From assembly GCA_032622095.1 (NCBI GenBank), contig CP136065.1, forward strand, positions 52,635,949 through 52,699,948: DNA of 64,000 bases, given 5' to 3'. Made by a program: the position numbers and the translations under genes. Positions 1 through 10,494 of the stretch are shown here, one piece after another. Position 1 is the stretch's first letter. Each line of letters opens with the position of its first letter. The notes below the pieces were generated by a model. It had not been told where the DNA came from. It worked only from the letters and a program-made list of their open reading frames with translations, and did not search any database. The stretch comes from Siphonodentalium dalli. Taxonomy: Eukaryota; Mollusca; Scaphopoda; Gadilida; Siphonodentaliidae.

Positions 1-1400
1 ATTAAATCAAGAACACGAGAATACAGGCACACTAATGCGACATGTTTCCACACTCTGACTACGATTATCACAAATTTTCTTTCTTCTTGCGGACCATAAC
101 AGAATGTCAAGAAAAAGGGTCGATTTAATTTTTAAATTTGTTATAGCATTTTGCAGCACTGGGTAGTTTTTGTATAGCATTCCCTACACATACATGTTTT
201 TTTTTGTTTTTTTAAATTGGTTAGCAGAAATTGGAAATTGCATCGCAAGTTGCGATTTGAATCCAGTTAAATCGAGCCCTTGTCAAGAATGCCATACCAA
301 CTTATATATTCACCATGATTCCAGTCGAGGAGTTCAGGATCAGGACGAGGGAGCAACTAAATGATTAATCCAAGAAAACGCGTTCGACTCAGTAAAGAAT
401 CCAATAAACCAATCATGACAATTCAAATTCAAATCAATTAAATTATATTATTACAAATCCTAATCATGAGAGAAATTATCGCCAGCCGTTGCCACAATAA
501 TTTTAGTAATAATCATCAGCCTGCAGCTGTTGATGGTGGCTTTTAACGGAAGATCACATGATAATGCGAAGTCTGACTAATCAACAACAAGCGAACATAA
601 ATTGCCCACGATGTCATTATTTGTACAAAAACATCATCCCTGGGTATGGCCGGCCCCGAAAATTATATTTGGCAAAATTCTCGGCCACATTGAAAAGTAA
701 ACGTGTTGCTGTTGTAACTGATGGTCTGGAAACATGAACACATCTTTAATCAATTAAACGGTACCCCTGGACCTATCGTTCAGCACACGAGTCGTGTTGG
801 GTCACATTAAGATCAATTAGGAAATTTTGTAAAGTCGTTATAAAAATATGTAATCTTTTTTTTAACCTATCTAAAATTCAACATCTCGCAAACCGTTCAC
901 AATTTCAATATACATATTTCTACAACTTCTTGTCTAATAGCTACTAAACCAAAAATGGATTAAATAGTTTTGCATTAGGCCTATTGCGATATTCGTTTGA
1001 ATGATCATGTTTGACAAAAGATTTCCGTGAAAAGAGCAATTTTTCAGCAAAGATTGGCAGAATGAAATCTAACGTGCATATGTGGGACGGAATGCAGTGC
1101 ATAGTAATGCTTAAACACGCTTTGTTTAATTGTTTGATATTCTAGTTTGGATACATTCTTTTTGTATCCGCCTTTTAGACTATGTAAATAGATATACTAT
1201 TTGCACATTCATAATGAGGTCCTGATGACGGGGTGGAAGAGGAAAACTGCCCTCGGAATATATCCAGCGTAGGCATCTATAATAAATGGATTATCCCACT
1301 CAGTCATATAAGTATTATACATATCTTTATTTCAGACAATTATGTCCATGAATATTAGTTGTGTTTACATAAATTTCTAAGGTGTATATACAACATGTCA
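1..1400. other. AT-rich non-coding stretch
   Basis: I see no recognisable gene, RNA or repeat with clear ends here. Open frames are short and without family motifs. The sequence is AT-rich with scattered homopolymer runs. Confidence 0.5.
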
Positions 1401-1953
1401 ATATTGCTGCAAACATTTGCCACAGTGGACTTATATATACAATAATTCGTTCTAAATACAATAATTCGATTGGAAACGATTCGTATTATTCATCTGATGG
1501 GTGGATGTTCAGGAAATATAAGCAAACGCCTGAATATCTGAACATGTCCTAAGGGAACACTCGCCAATGAGTATTTAATATACAGACATGGTTAAAATAT
1601 CAATAAATCCCCATGTATGTGTTTTCAAACACGCTCCATTTCCACCAACATAATTGACATGTTGAGGTTGTAGACAATCGGAACACCACTGAACAGATTG
1701 CGTGACCTCTCGATGTATTTTCTATGGATATTGACTGGAATGGCTAGTTCAATTAGTTCGCGGAAATCCAGCGTGGCTTTTCCTGATAATACTGCGCTAA
1801 GTTAAACTTCAATTAGAGACGACATAAAACAAAGTGTGTCTTGTCTCACAGCTGGACAAATTCGATAAGAAATGAGAATTTGTTCACGCTCACTGAGTTA
1901 AGCAAATATGAAGCAATGAACACTCATACTGAGGCCGAGCCTCCATAACTCTG

Positions 1954-1954
<1 letters not shown>

Positions 1955-2018
<64 letters not shown>
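1955..2018. repeat. (CATA)/(TA)n microsatellite
   Basis: A short CATA run passes into a pure TA tract. Copy B of the duplication reads directly from CTCTGACA to GTAATCGTATGG at the matching place (about 6668), so the tract expanded in, or was lost from, one copy. Confidence 0.95.
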
Positions 2019-2019
<1 letters not shown>

Positions 2020-2039
2020 GCCAGTACCAGTAATCGTAT

Positions 2040-2431
2040 GGTCACAGATGTAATTTCGGAGGAAGTGCATTGACATGTTTTCAGAATGGCAGATCAAGAA
2101 TTTCGAAGGTAGTAGGTTCTAACCCATGTTAAGACTGATACGCTTCCTAACTTTCGGCGAAAGGGCTTCCTTTAATGATGTCCCCGTAACCGAGGTGATT
2201 AGGTCGTGGATAAGATCATCACAGTCTGGGCTAGACGAGGTTGGCGCGGGTTCGAACCCCGGCATGGATGAAAATCGGGACCGATGTTCATGCTTGATTT
2301 GGTTTGAGGGACATCTCAATGTACCATTCCGATCGACACACATGGCCATTTCGATAAGAAATGAGAAGTTGTACACTGAGTTAAGTAAATATGAAGCAAT
2401 GAACACTCATACTGAGTCCGTGCCTCCATAA
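2040..2431 (+). mobile_element. SINE-like repeat with tRNA-type boxes
   Basis: The element has two GGTTCGAACCC-type B-box motifs, one near 2111-2127 (changed to GGTTCTAACCC here) and one at 2249-2261 (GGGTTCGAACCCCGG). The second is preceded by GTAACCGAGGTGATTAG, which resembles the A box of a class II (Ser/Leu-type) tRNA. The tail GATAAGAAATGAGAA...CCTCCATAAC follows. Related copies lie at 6677-7072, 21780-22030 (minus) and, broken by insertions, 26881-29815. The two boxes suggest a dimeric or composite head. I infer pol III ancestry; no tRNA cloverleaf is intact. Confidence 0.6.
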
Positions 2432-2455
2432 CTATGATATATATAATAAGTAGCT

Positions 2456-2463
2456 GATGTGCC
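2456..2463. repeat. Target-site duplication, left (GATGTGCC)
   Basis: GATGTGCC here and at 4501-4508 brackets the 2.04-kb insertion. The empty site in copy B reads AGCTGATGTGCCCGACATCG with one GATGTGCC. Confidence 0.9.
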
Positions 2464-2609
2464 GCAGTGACAGGATTTGCGTGCCCGCCCGCAGGGCGGC
2501 ACGAGGACGGTGGTGGGCTCATCCGAGGATCGCCCTTACGCCCTGACTTGGATTTTCTTTGGAATTGTAGATACATCAAGGCCGTGGCTCATGAGGATCA
2601 GGTGAGGTT

Positions 2610-3509
2610 CTAGCTTTTGTTCTTTTTCTTTTTCTTTTTCTTGTCTTCCTTCTGTTTCTTCTTCTTCGGTGGTGGTGAAGAAGAAGATGATGATGAAGAA
2701 GGAATCGGTGAGATTGGAGAAGGTCCAGCACAATCTTCATGCATCATCCGTAGGATATCGTCTATGTCAATGGTTTTCAAGTCGACTTGTCTCATGATTG
2801 CGGCGGCTAAATCATCGATTGGGGGTGAAGGCTCCGGTTCGTTGTACTCCGGGGTCTTCGGAACGAAGTCAGAGGGGTTCTCGTCTTCGTCTTCAGTTTC
2901 CTCGTCTGGCCGTGGTGGTGGTGGTGGTGGAGGTGGTGATTCCATCTCCTTGGCGGCAGACTGGGCCGGGGTCCCTGGCCGTGGTGGTGGAGGCGGTGAT
3001 TCCATCTCCTTAGCGGCAGACTGGGCCGGGATCTCAGCTGGATGGGCGGAGTCGACTGGTGGAGTTTCCGTCGGCTTTTTTGCTATCCACGCAGCGAGTC
3101 ATTCGGCATCTCTCTTTTTCGTCGATGGTGTTTTCTTTTTCTTCTTTCTCATCTTCTGTCGAGGCTTCCGTGCTGATCCGGTATTATCCGATCCAGTCCC
3201 GGTAGGGAGCCATGGGAAGGGCTTTGCCGGGCCGGACTGGAAATCCAGAATCAGCTGGTATCCGCCTTTGTGAGCGTGGAGTGTCCAGCTCAGACAAGGC
3301 GTGACATGCATGGCGTCCAGCATATTGGTGACACTAATTGGGATTAGCGGTGGCGAGTTCATCCTGAGAGGTGGCGATCCAAGCTCTCTGGAGGTCCGAC
3401 TGCGAATGAATGACAACAATGATGTGCCACGCAGAGAGAGTGGTTCGGGGGGGGGGGCTAGCCCGGGATTGTCGAAAGGGACGAGAGGCCCTTTCCTTAA
3501 TCCCTCATT
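2610..3509 (-). pseudogene. ORF1/gag-like frame B, broken by one in-frame TGA
   Basis: The frame is open from just below a stop at 3510-3512 to the stop at 2610, about 299 codons, except for a TGA at 3099-3101. The interrupted context reads KKTPSTKKRDAE-stop-LAAW; a CGA-to-TGA change is the simplest cause (inference). In order it shows a Pro-rich N terminus, a hydrophobic motif WTLHAHKGGYQLILDF, the basic KKKKKTPS segment, two near-identical repeats around PAQSAAKEMESPPPPP, an acidic EETEDEDEN stretch, a TPEYNEPEPSPP segment, and a tail of serines, prolines and lysines. The last AUG-type start is uncertain: the first in-frame methionines are internal. I do not recognise a named family. Similar hydrophobic-strand plus KKTPS/KKSPS...RD motifs occur, as I recall, in uncharacterised invertebrate retroelement proteins. 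Confidence 0.6.
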
Positions 3510-3572
3510 TTAATGCCTTTATTGAGATGAATCAGAAAGAGAAAAAAATTAAGCATTTTTATGATGTTGACG

Positions 3573-4415
3573 TTATCGTTTCTTTTTCCTTTTCTTCTTA
3601 GAATTTGGTTTTTCGGTTGAAGATGGAGGAGATGGAGGAGGTGGATGAGATGACAGTTCTAAGAGACGTTCAAGTTCTTTTTGTTTCTTTTGCTCTTCGA
3701 GATGTTTCTTGTGCTCCTCTTTCATCAATTCCATCTCTCTTTCGGCAGCGGCGACAGATTGATGGAGCTGGAGGACACCGGGATGTGATGGTACTCCGGT
3801 GTCCGTGGTGACAAGCTGTCCAGTTCCACCTCGAAGCATGCGGCAGGAACAGCAGGGGTGGTTTCATGCTCCCTTCTTCCGCTTGCCTCGACGACGACAG
3901 CAGGGACCTCCGGCAGATCAATGGAGTCCCTGCTAGCTGGTGCGATGTCGCCTGTCTCCATGCAGGTCGGGTCGTCTGGGCGTCTCTCAGACAACTCCGA
4001 CCTGCCGGCTGTGACACTGGACGTCGGCTGAACCACACGGGGAGGGGGTGACTGGCAGATCAACAGTCACCCCCTTCTTTTTCCATTTCGCCCGCCTGGC
4101 GGCGTCCCCTCTTCTCCTTGATGGCGTCTTCTTCTTGGGAGGCCCCTTCTTTCCACTCTTCATTGGACAGGAGGCAGTCTTGGAGTTGGTGTCCCGGGCC
4201 TGCGATCTCTGGATGCCAGCATCTTCAGTCCGGAACTCCAGGCAAAGGGTCAGGTATCCCCTGCTAGACTGGAGACTCCAGTTAGCAATGTCCAATACCC
4301 GACTCCTTTGCACTGCGGCCAACACGGCGTCAGGGATTAAATCCATAAGCCTAATCCAAAACCGTCTCACTGGCGTTAAGCACGGGGGCAGCTGCACCCG
4401 GAGGCGCGGCCACAC
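3573..4415 (-). pseudogene. ORF1/gag-like frame A, with two frameshifts
   Basis: This lies upstream of frame B in the same element and is its paralogue. The first part (4415-3987 frame) has WSLQSSRGYLTLCLEF followed by KKKTPSRRRGDAARRAKW, which aligns in order with frame B. The likely continuation moves to the 4063 frame (ending with DSLSPRTPEYHHIP, like the TPEYNEP segment of B) and then back to the 3839 frame. That last part carries a charged helix (AAAEREMELMKEEHKKH...) and a PPPPSPPSS plus KKKRKKKR tail. The first frameshift lies between about 4060 and 3990, the second near 3780. The gap to frame B is about 60 bp, so the two would sit on one transcript. Confidence 0.55.
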
Positions 4416-4502
4416 GACTCACCCGTGCTCAATGCTCTGACAAAAGAGGAACTAATAAGGTCGAAGCAATCACGACCGTTTCGCTCCACTCCCTGCCAGA
4501 GA

Positions 4503-5115
4503 TGTGCCCGACATCGTCCGGGCTATTTATAGGGATTTATTTGTAATCGCCTCCGTCTCGGAAGAATATTAGGAGAAGAAAAAAAAACTATTGTTCGATT
4601 GTCCAGAAACATGCCTATATGAGCGAGGTCAAGGTCAAGGACACGGTCGCACGTGAAATAGGACCCGCCCATATTGTTCCCGGGATCAAAGTAGGCCTAC
4701 ATACCAAATTTGAGTCGGATAGGTCTAGCAGTTTTCGAGTCTATAACACACATATACATACTGTAACAAGTAGAGCGCTAGGGGGTCGAGTTTATTTGAA
4801 TATAATGGTAGCGTGATTTCTTGACCCCTTAAATTCACATACATAGATACACATACAGACATACACACGTATACATACACAACAGAAGTTCCGAAAATAT
4901 ATAATAGATAATAATCAGGGTTGGTGATTTGTTTTGCGGCAAACAATTGGATAAGTATTTATTTATACACGAAAAATGCTGTATGGTCAAAAGTTCGTTT
5001 ATACTTATGTTATGCACACAGTTTATATACACATAATGTTATACAATTTTCTGTAACATTGCACTGTCAACATGTATATGAATGTTATCAAAATAAAATC
5101 TAATCTAATCTAATC
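4503..5115 (+). mobile_element. Interspersed repeat with hairpin 5' motif and (TAATC)n tail
   Basis: The block starts with the hairpin-forming motif GCCCGACATCGTCCGGGC and runs through GAGCGAGGTCAAGGTCAAGG, a segment ACCAAATTTGAGTCGG and TTTTCGAGTCTATAACACAC. A CATA-rich stretch follows, ending in AATAAAATC(TAATC)n. The same organisation is at 7101-7800, and the left half recurs in reverse at 63240-63695. A pentanucleotide tail after AATAAA is typical of a non-LTR retrotransposon 3' end (known pattern). No coding region survives, so the family is unassigned. Confidence 0.55.
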
Positions 5116-5178
5116 ATCATCGTCATTTTGTAACTGCCCATTGAAGTTTATTGCAATAACATATTGTATGTGACACAT

Positions 5179-5350
5179 ACCAGGGTTGGGGCGATTACAT
5201 GCCAATGTATATAATCGATTACGATTACAATTACTTTTGATTTATATGATTACGATTACGATTACTGATTACATTTTTTCCAATGTAACCGATTACGAAT
5301 ACAATTACTTTAGTAAATGTAATCGATTACTTTTTGATTCCATCTGATTA
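5179..5350. repeat. ATTAC/GATTAC-rich stretch of an interspersed repeat
   Basis: It begins CAGGGTTGGGGCGATTACATG and then alternates ATCGATTAC, CGATTACGATTAC and TGTAATCGATTAC motifs on both strands. A matching copy lies at 7862-8015. CAGGGTTGG resembles the ends of hAT-type transposons (known pattern), but I could not find the opposite end. Confidence 0.4.
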
Positions 5351-6076
5351 CAGTTGTTATTAGTGTCCAACCATTTTGATCGCATAGGAGTAAATAATGA
5401 AACAAATCAAATTAAAATATCAAATGATTGAATAAAACATCACTACATAACATGGACACAAGAAGCGACCGAAACAATAGAAAGAAGCAAGCAATAAACT
5501 TTTTACATTTACTAACGCATAATATTTATGAAACTATCATTAGAAACAATTATAAATTATTTGCATGTTCTGTTATATAGATTCAATACCCAACACAATG
5601 AAAATAACACTAAAGTTTATTTGATGATCATCCATACTCATATCCCTGCGGAGAATCAACCATGGCGTTTTATTTTTTAAGCCCACGCTCTGCCTGAAAT
5701 CGAAATTCCTTTGGAGTAAAATCATGACATTGTCGACCAAATGCTGCGACAATGGTTCGCTGGGCTTGACAGAATAATCAATACACAAGCGCGAGCTTAT
5801 TGGGACTATGCTAATTAGCTAAGTTGTTTTGAGGATCCCAGGCTCCGAAATGAACGATCGCCGATGTTTACAAAGTGTATGGCACAATATATCACTCTTG
5901 ACCCAGTGGCGCTGAAGGGGTCATTGTCGCGACATTTTGATGTGTTGGGTACCCAGTTTTATGAAAACATGTTTTGAGTACCCAGCTTGACCTTTGCGAA
6001 GTTATATGTTACATACGTTTTCGTAAATCATATATAGTTATATCACCGAGATAAAAAAAGCAATAATTAGTCAGAA
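5351..6076. other. AT-rich end of duplicated unit A
   Basis: Non-coding in both copies. The small minus-strand frame at 5573-5788 is identical in copy B (8241-8456), which reflects the duplication and not conservation of a gene. Confidence 0.5.
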
Positions 6077-6676
6077 TAATGTTAATGTTAATATTGCTGC
6101 AAACATTTGCCACAGTGGACTTATATATACAATAATTCGTTCTAAATACAATAATTCGATTGGAAACGATTCGTATTTTTTTTTTTTTTTTTTTTTTCGT
6201 ATTATTCATCTGATGGGTGGATGTTCAGGAAATATAAGCAAACGCCTGAATATCTGAACATGTCCCAAGGGAACACTCGCCAATGAGTATTTAATATACA
6301 GACAGGGTTAAATTATCAATAAATCCCCATGTATGTGTTTTCAAACACGCTCCAATTCCACCAACATAATTGACATGTTGAGGTTGTAGACAATCGGAAC
6401 ACCACTGAACAGATTGCGTGACCTCTCGATGTATTTTCTATGGAATATTGACTGGAATGGCTAGTTCAATTAGTTCGCGGAAATCCAGCGTGGCTTTTCC
6501 TGATAATACTGCGCTAAGTTAAACTTCAATTAGAGACGACATAAAACAAAGTGTGTCTTGTCTCACAGCTGGACAAATTCGATAAGAAATGAGAATTTGT
6601 TCACGCTCACTGAGTTAAGCAAATATGAAGCAATGAACACTCATACTGAGTCCGAGCCTCCATAACTCTGACAGTA

Positions 6677-7072
6677 ATCGTATGGTCACAGATGTAATTT
6701 CGGAGGAAGTGCATTGACATGTTTCCAGAATGGCAGATCAAGAATTTCGAAGGTAGTAGGTTCGAACCCATAAGACTGATACGCTTCCTAACTTTCGGTG
6801 AAAGGGCTTCCTTTAATGATGTCCCCGTAACCGAGGTGATTAGGTCGTGGATAAGATCATCACAGTCTGGGCTAGACGAGGTTGGCGCGGGTTCGAACCC
6901 CGGCATGGATGAAAATCGGGACCGATGTTCATGCTTGATTTGGTTTGAGGGACATCTCAATGTACCATTCCGATCGACACACATGGCCATTTCGATAAGA
7001 AATGAGAAGTTATACATTGAGTTAAGTAAATATGAAGCAATGAACACTCATACTGAGTCCGTGCCTCCATAA
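6677..7072 (+). mobile_element. SINE-like repeat with tRNA-type boxes (copy B)
   Basis: The duplicate of the copy at 2040-2431, with both B boxes better preserved: GGTTCGAACCC near 6760 and GGGTTCGAACCCCGG near 6889-6903. The A-box-like GTAACCGAGGTGATTAG lies near 6827. Confidence 0.6.
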
Positions 7073-7433
7073 CTATGATATATATAATAAGTAGCTGATG
7101 TGCCCGACATCGTCCGGGCTATTTATAGGGATTTATTTGTGATCGCCTCCGTCTCGGAAGAATATTAGGAGAAAGAAAAAAAAAACTATTGTTCGATTGT
7201 CCAGAAACATGCCTATATGAGCGAGGTCAAGGCCAAGAACACGGTCGCACGTGAAATAGGACCCGCCCATATTGTTCCCGGGATCAAAGTAGGCCTACAT
7301 ACCAAATTTGAGTCGGATAGGTCTAGCAGTTTTCGAGTCTATAACACACATATACATACTGTAACAAGTAGAGCGCTAGGGGGTCGAGTTTATTTGAATA
7401 TAATGGTAGCGTGATTTCTTGACCCCTTAAATT

Positions 7434-7466
7434 CACATACATACATACATGCATACATACATACAT

Positions 7467-7497
<31 letters not shown>

Positions 7498-7550
7498 TAC
7501 ACACATACATATATACATACATACAGACATACACACGTATACATACAAAC
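7434..7550. repeat. (CATA)n / (AC)n microsatellite
   Basis: A long CATA tetranucleotide tract with an ACAC core. It is much longer than the counterpart in copy A (4834-4880). Confidence 0.95.
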
Positions 7551-8767
7551 AGAAGTTCCGAAAATATATCATAGATAATAATCAGGGTTGGTGATTTGTT
7601 TTGCGGCAAACAATTGGATAGCGTGAGTAATAAGTATTTATTTATACACGAAAAAGGCTGTATGGTCAACAGTTCGTTTATACTTATGTTATGCACACAG
7701 TTTATATACACATAATGTTATACAATTTTCTGTAACATTGCACTGTCAACATGTATATGAATGTTATCAAAATAAAATCTAATCTAATCTAATCATCATC
7801 GTCATTTTGTAACTGCCCATTGAAGTTATTGCAATAACATATTGTATGTGACACATACCAGCTAGGTTGGGGCGATTACATGCCAATGTATATAATCGAT
7901 TACGATTCCAATTACTTTTGAGTTATATGATTACGATTACATTTTTTCCAATGTAACCGATTACGAATACAATTACTTTAGTAAATGTAATCGATTACTT
8001 TTTGATTCCATCTGATTACAGTTGTTATTAGTGTCCAACCATTTTGATCGCATAGGAGTAAATAATGAAACAAATCAAATTAAAATATCAAATGATTGAA
8101 TAAAACATCACTACATAACATGGACACAAGAAGCGACTGAAACAATAGAAAGAAGCAAGCAATAAACTTTTTACATTTACTAACGCATAATATTTATGAA
8201 ACTATCATTAGAAACAATTATAAATTATTTGCATGTTCTGTTATATAGATTCAATACCCAACACAATGAAAATAACACTAAAGTTTATTTGATGATCATC
8301 CATACTCATATCCCTGCGGAGAATCAACCATGGCGTTTTATTTTTTAAGCCCACGCTCTGCCTGAAATCGAAATTCCTTTGGAGTAAAATCATGACATTG
8401 TCGACCAAATGCTGCGACAATGGTTCGCTGGGCTTGACAGAATAATCAATACACAAGCGCGAGCTTATTGGGACTATGCTAATTAGCTAAGTTGTTTTGA
8501 GGATCCCAGGCTCATTTACTGATTATTTGATTCCGAAATTAACGATCGCCGATGTTTACAAAGTGTATGGCACAATATATCACTCTTGACCCAGTGGCGC
8601 TGAAGGGGTCATTGTCGCGACATTTTGGTGTGTTGGGTACCCAGTTTTATGAAAACATGTTTTGGGTACCCAGCTTGACCTTTGCGAAGTTATATGTTAC
8701 ATACGTTTTCGTAAATCATATATAGTTATATCACCGAGAAAGAACAAAAAGCAATAATTAGTCAGAA

Positions 8768-9434
8768 ATATCAATTTTAAAGATGCGCCATTTGACAGCA
8801 TGCGATATTTCTTCCACATTTATGTGCTCAAAACAATGCAAATGTCATAGTATGATCATCTGCTAATTGATTAGGTGGTGCAGCTTAATGGGTAACAAAA
8901 GGCACTCATGGACATGCACTATCAATCAATGAGTCACCAAATACAATAAATCAGTAATGATGAATAACACTAATTAATTATTTGTCTGCCATAAGGCTGA
9001 ATGGTATAGGTGGTGGGTAGAGGTATATTGTCAAGTAAAAATGGTAGGATCAAAAGAAGGCTAGACACGGTATTTGAAGGTATGGACAGAATTATATAGA
9101 ATGTTAGATGTTAAATAAAACAAAAATATACATTAATTGTAATACCAGAAAATGAACAAAAAACCAAAAAAATCCGAATTGGCAAAAAACAATTTTAAAT
9201 GGCGAGAACACTGTATTTTAATACATGTATACATACATGTATATATTATATAAGACATAATAATAGAAAATATAAAGGGGTGGTCGATATTAAGTTTTTT
9301 CAGTTCGACAGGCGGTGTGGTAATAAGCCTCAGGCGGACCTAAATATACCTCAATCCTCATTAGAAAATGTCCAACTGATTGCCATTTGTGTCTAAAATG
9401 TGAATACAAGTAGAAAGATCTTCAACTTCTGGCT
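8768..9434. other. AT-rich non-coding stretch
   Basis: I see no supported feature here. It is AT-rich and open frames are short and unrecognisable. Confidence 0.45.
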
Positions 9435-9873
9435 AAGCCTGAGTTAAGTGTGCCTGTCATTTGCAGAATGAGGTCCACAGAGGGTGAATTTAGTGACGCT
9501 ATCCCGCATAGCGGGCTATCATCACCAAATTCACGCGCTGGGGACCTCATTCTGCATGGCTTCATCTGCGAGACATAGACACAGCTAGAAGTTCCCAAAA
9601 ATGGTGAATATTGTGATGTACACCCATTGGGAACCTCGATTATGCAATGTGTCTTCTGCCAATTTGGGGATACAGATAAACTAAACTAAAAAAAAAATAG
9701 AACCTATGTGAAGAATTTTCTATGAAACTTTCCAGAGAAGATGAGGCCTAAGCAGAATGAGGTCACCAGACGGTGAATTTGGTGATGCTAGCCCGCTATG
9801 CGCGATAGCGTCACAAAATTCACCCTCTGTGGACCTCATTCTGCAAATGACAGGCACACTAAACTCAGGCCTG
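9435..9873. mobile_element. Foldback MITE, palindrome-in-palindrome family (copy 1)
   Basis: The outer ends are inverted: GCCTGAGTTAAGTGTGCCTG at the left and CAGGCACACTAAACTCAGGC at the right. Inside each end lies a second, near-complete palindrome of about 90 bp built from GCAGAATGAGGTCC, GAGGGTGAATTTAGTGA and a central GCCCGCTATGCGGG. The middle about 200 bp is single copy and non-coding. Copies with exact 8-bp target duplications lie at 25869-26277 and 59385-59638. No clear target duplication is visible for this copy. Confidence 0.85.
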
Positions 9874-10081
9874 CTCCCTATACACTATTAGATGGAAAAT
9901 GAACCTGTCAGAATTCCTACCTGTCGGCAATAATGATACACCCCACCTCCCAAACAAAAACCCTCACAAAAACATAAGAATACAAAAACAAAGACTGAAA
10001 GAGACCAACAAAAAAAACAAAAACAAACAACAACAACAACAGAGAAAACATAACTACATAGCACCACATTTAGGAACTCAC

Positions 10082-10301
10082 CTTTTACAAGCATAAGTTT
10101 CAGCTGTCTTTGGAGAATATACTTCATATTCTAAGTTCTTTGATTTCGGTTGATGTCTCCTGCATATATAGTTCTGATATATAGTTTCACTATTTTGACC
10201 GTGCGATTCTGTGTGACATTCCAATTTATCACATATCGAATGTTCACCAGAGTTAACAGCATAATTCCTGTCCCATGTATACGAACAACAAAGTCGACAC
10301 A
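10082..10301 (-). CDS. Candidate internal exon with cysteine-rich motif
   Basis: On the minus strand a 220-nt stretch runs from an acceptor-like TTTAACAG (AG at 10303-10302) to a strong donor AAAAG/GTGAGTTCC (GT at 10081-10080). The frame between them is open through both ends. It encodes CRLCC near the start, CDKLEC in the middle and YICRRH after that. The CxxC...CxxH spacing resembles zinc-binding modules at the N terminus of some zinc-finger proteins, but that is only a resemblance. Codons are split at both ends, two bases at each edge. No partner exon was identified, and the adjacent 410-aa gene ends with its own stop and poly-A signal. It could belong to a separate gene or be chance. Confidence 0.3.
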
Positions 10302-10379
10302 CTGTTAAATTCCCAGCAGCACTATTACATATAATATATCAATAATTAGTTAATTGATATTAAAATGTAAATTATCTTC

Positions 10380-10385
10380 TTTATT
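10380..10385 (-). terminator. AATAAA polyadenylation signal
   Basis: The reverse complement of TTTATT gives AATAAA about 110 nt after the stop of the 410-aa frame on the same strand. This is a fitting distance for a 3' UTR. Confidence 0.5.
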
Positions 10386-10494
10386 TGGTTCATGACCCCA
10401 TGTCCTCAATACTAGTAGAAATTATATTATCGATATTAGATTTATCGATTCTCATGCAACGCCCCACCCAACCCTCCCGACATTCGTGCCTGAG

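Larger units (their letters stand above)
2464..4500 (-). mobile_element. 2.04-kb inserted element with two related gag/ORF1-like frames
   Basis: The limits come from comparison with the uninterrupted copy B. The element is 2037 bp and flanked by an exact 8-bp duplication. It has no clear terminal inverted repeat, no LTR and no poly-A tail. It is much more GC-rich than its surroundings. On the minus strand it carries two tandem damaged frames (4415-3573, then 3509-2610) that share a hydrophobic strand motif, a KKTPS basic motif, proline-rich segments and a lysine-rich C terminus. No reverse transcriptase, transposase or integrase is present, so it looks non-autonomous. A retroelement carrying only ORF1/gag-like genes is my inference; a DNA element with an 8-bp duplication is also possible. 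Confidence 0.8.
1401..6076 (+). repeat. Tandem segmental duplication, copy A (with insertion)
   Basis: This block matches 6091-8767 nearly base for base, in the same order and orientation, beginning at ATATTGCTGCAAACATTTGC and ending at GCAATAATTAGTCAGAA. The two copies are separated by only 14 bp. Copy A is longer mainly because of a 2.04-kb insertion at 2464-4508 and a TA microsatellite near 1955-2018. Without those, both copies are about 2.6-2.7 kb. The unit is itself a mosaic of repeats: a SINE-like head, an interspersed repeat ending in (TAATC)n, and an ATTAC-rich stretch. High identity outside the indels suggests a recent duplication. Confidence 0.93.
6091..8767 (+). repeat. Tandem segmental duplication, copy B (empty site)
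   Basis: This is the second copy of the unit at 1401-6076. It lacks the 2.04-kb insertion: around 7093-7110 it reads straight through TAGCTGATGTGCCCGACATC. It differs by a poly-T run at 6177-6197, a longer CATA/ACAC microsatellite at 7434-7550, a deleted TA tract near 6668, and an extra stretch of about 20 bp near 8514. It contains a SINE-like copy (6677-7072) and the interspersed repeat with (TAATC)n tail (7101-7800). Confidence 0.93.

Noticed and set aside
2617-3273. 218-codon plus-strand frame
   Set aside because: It is the antisense shadow of the proline/lysine-rich minus-strand frame B; its Phe, Gly and Val runs come from reading poly-Lys and poly-Pro codons backwards.
4619-4816. 65-codon frame found twice (also 7217-7414)
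   Set aside because: Repetition is due to the segmental duplication and lies inside an interspersed repeat; no coding evidence.
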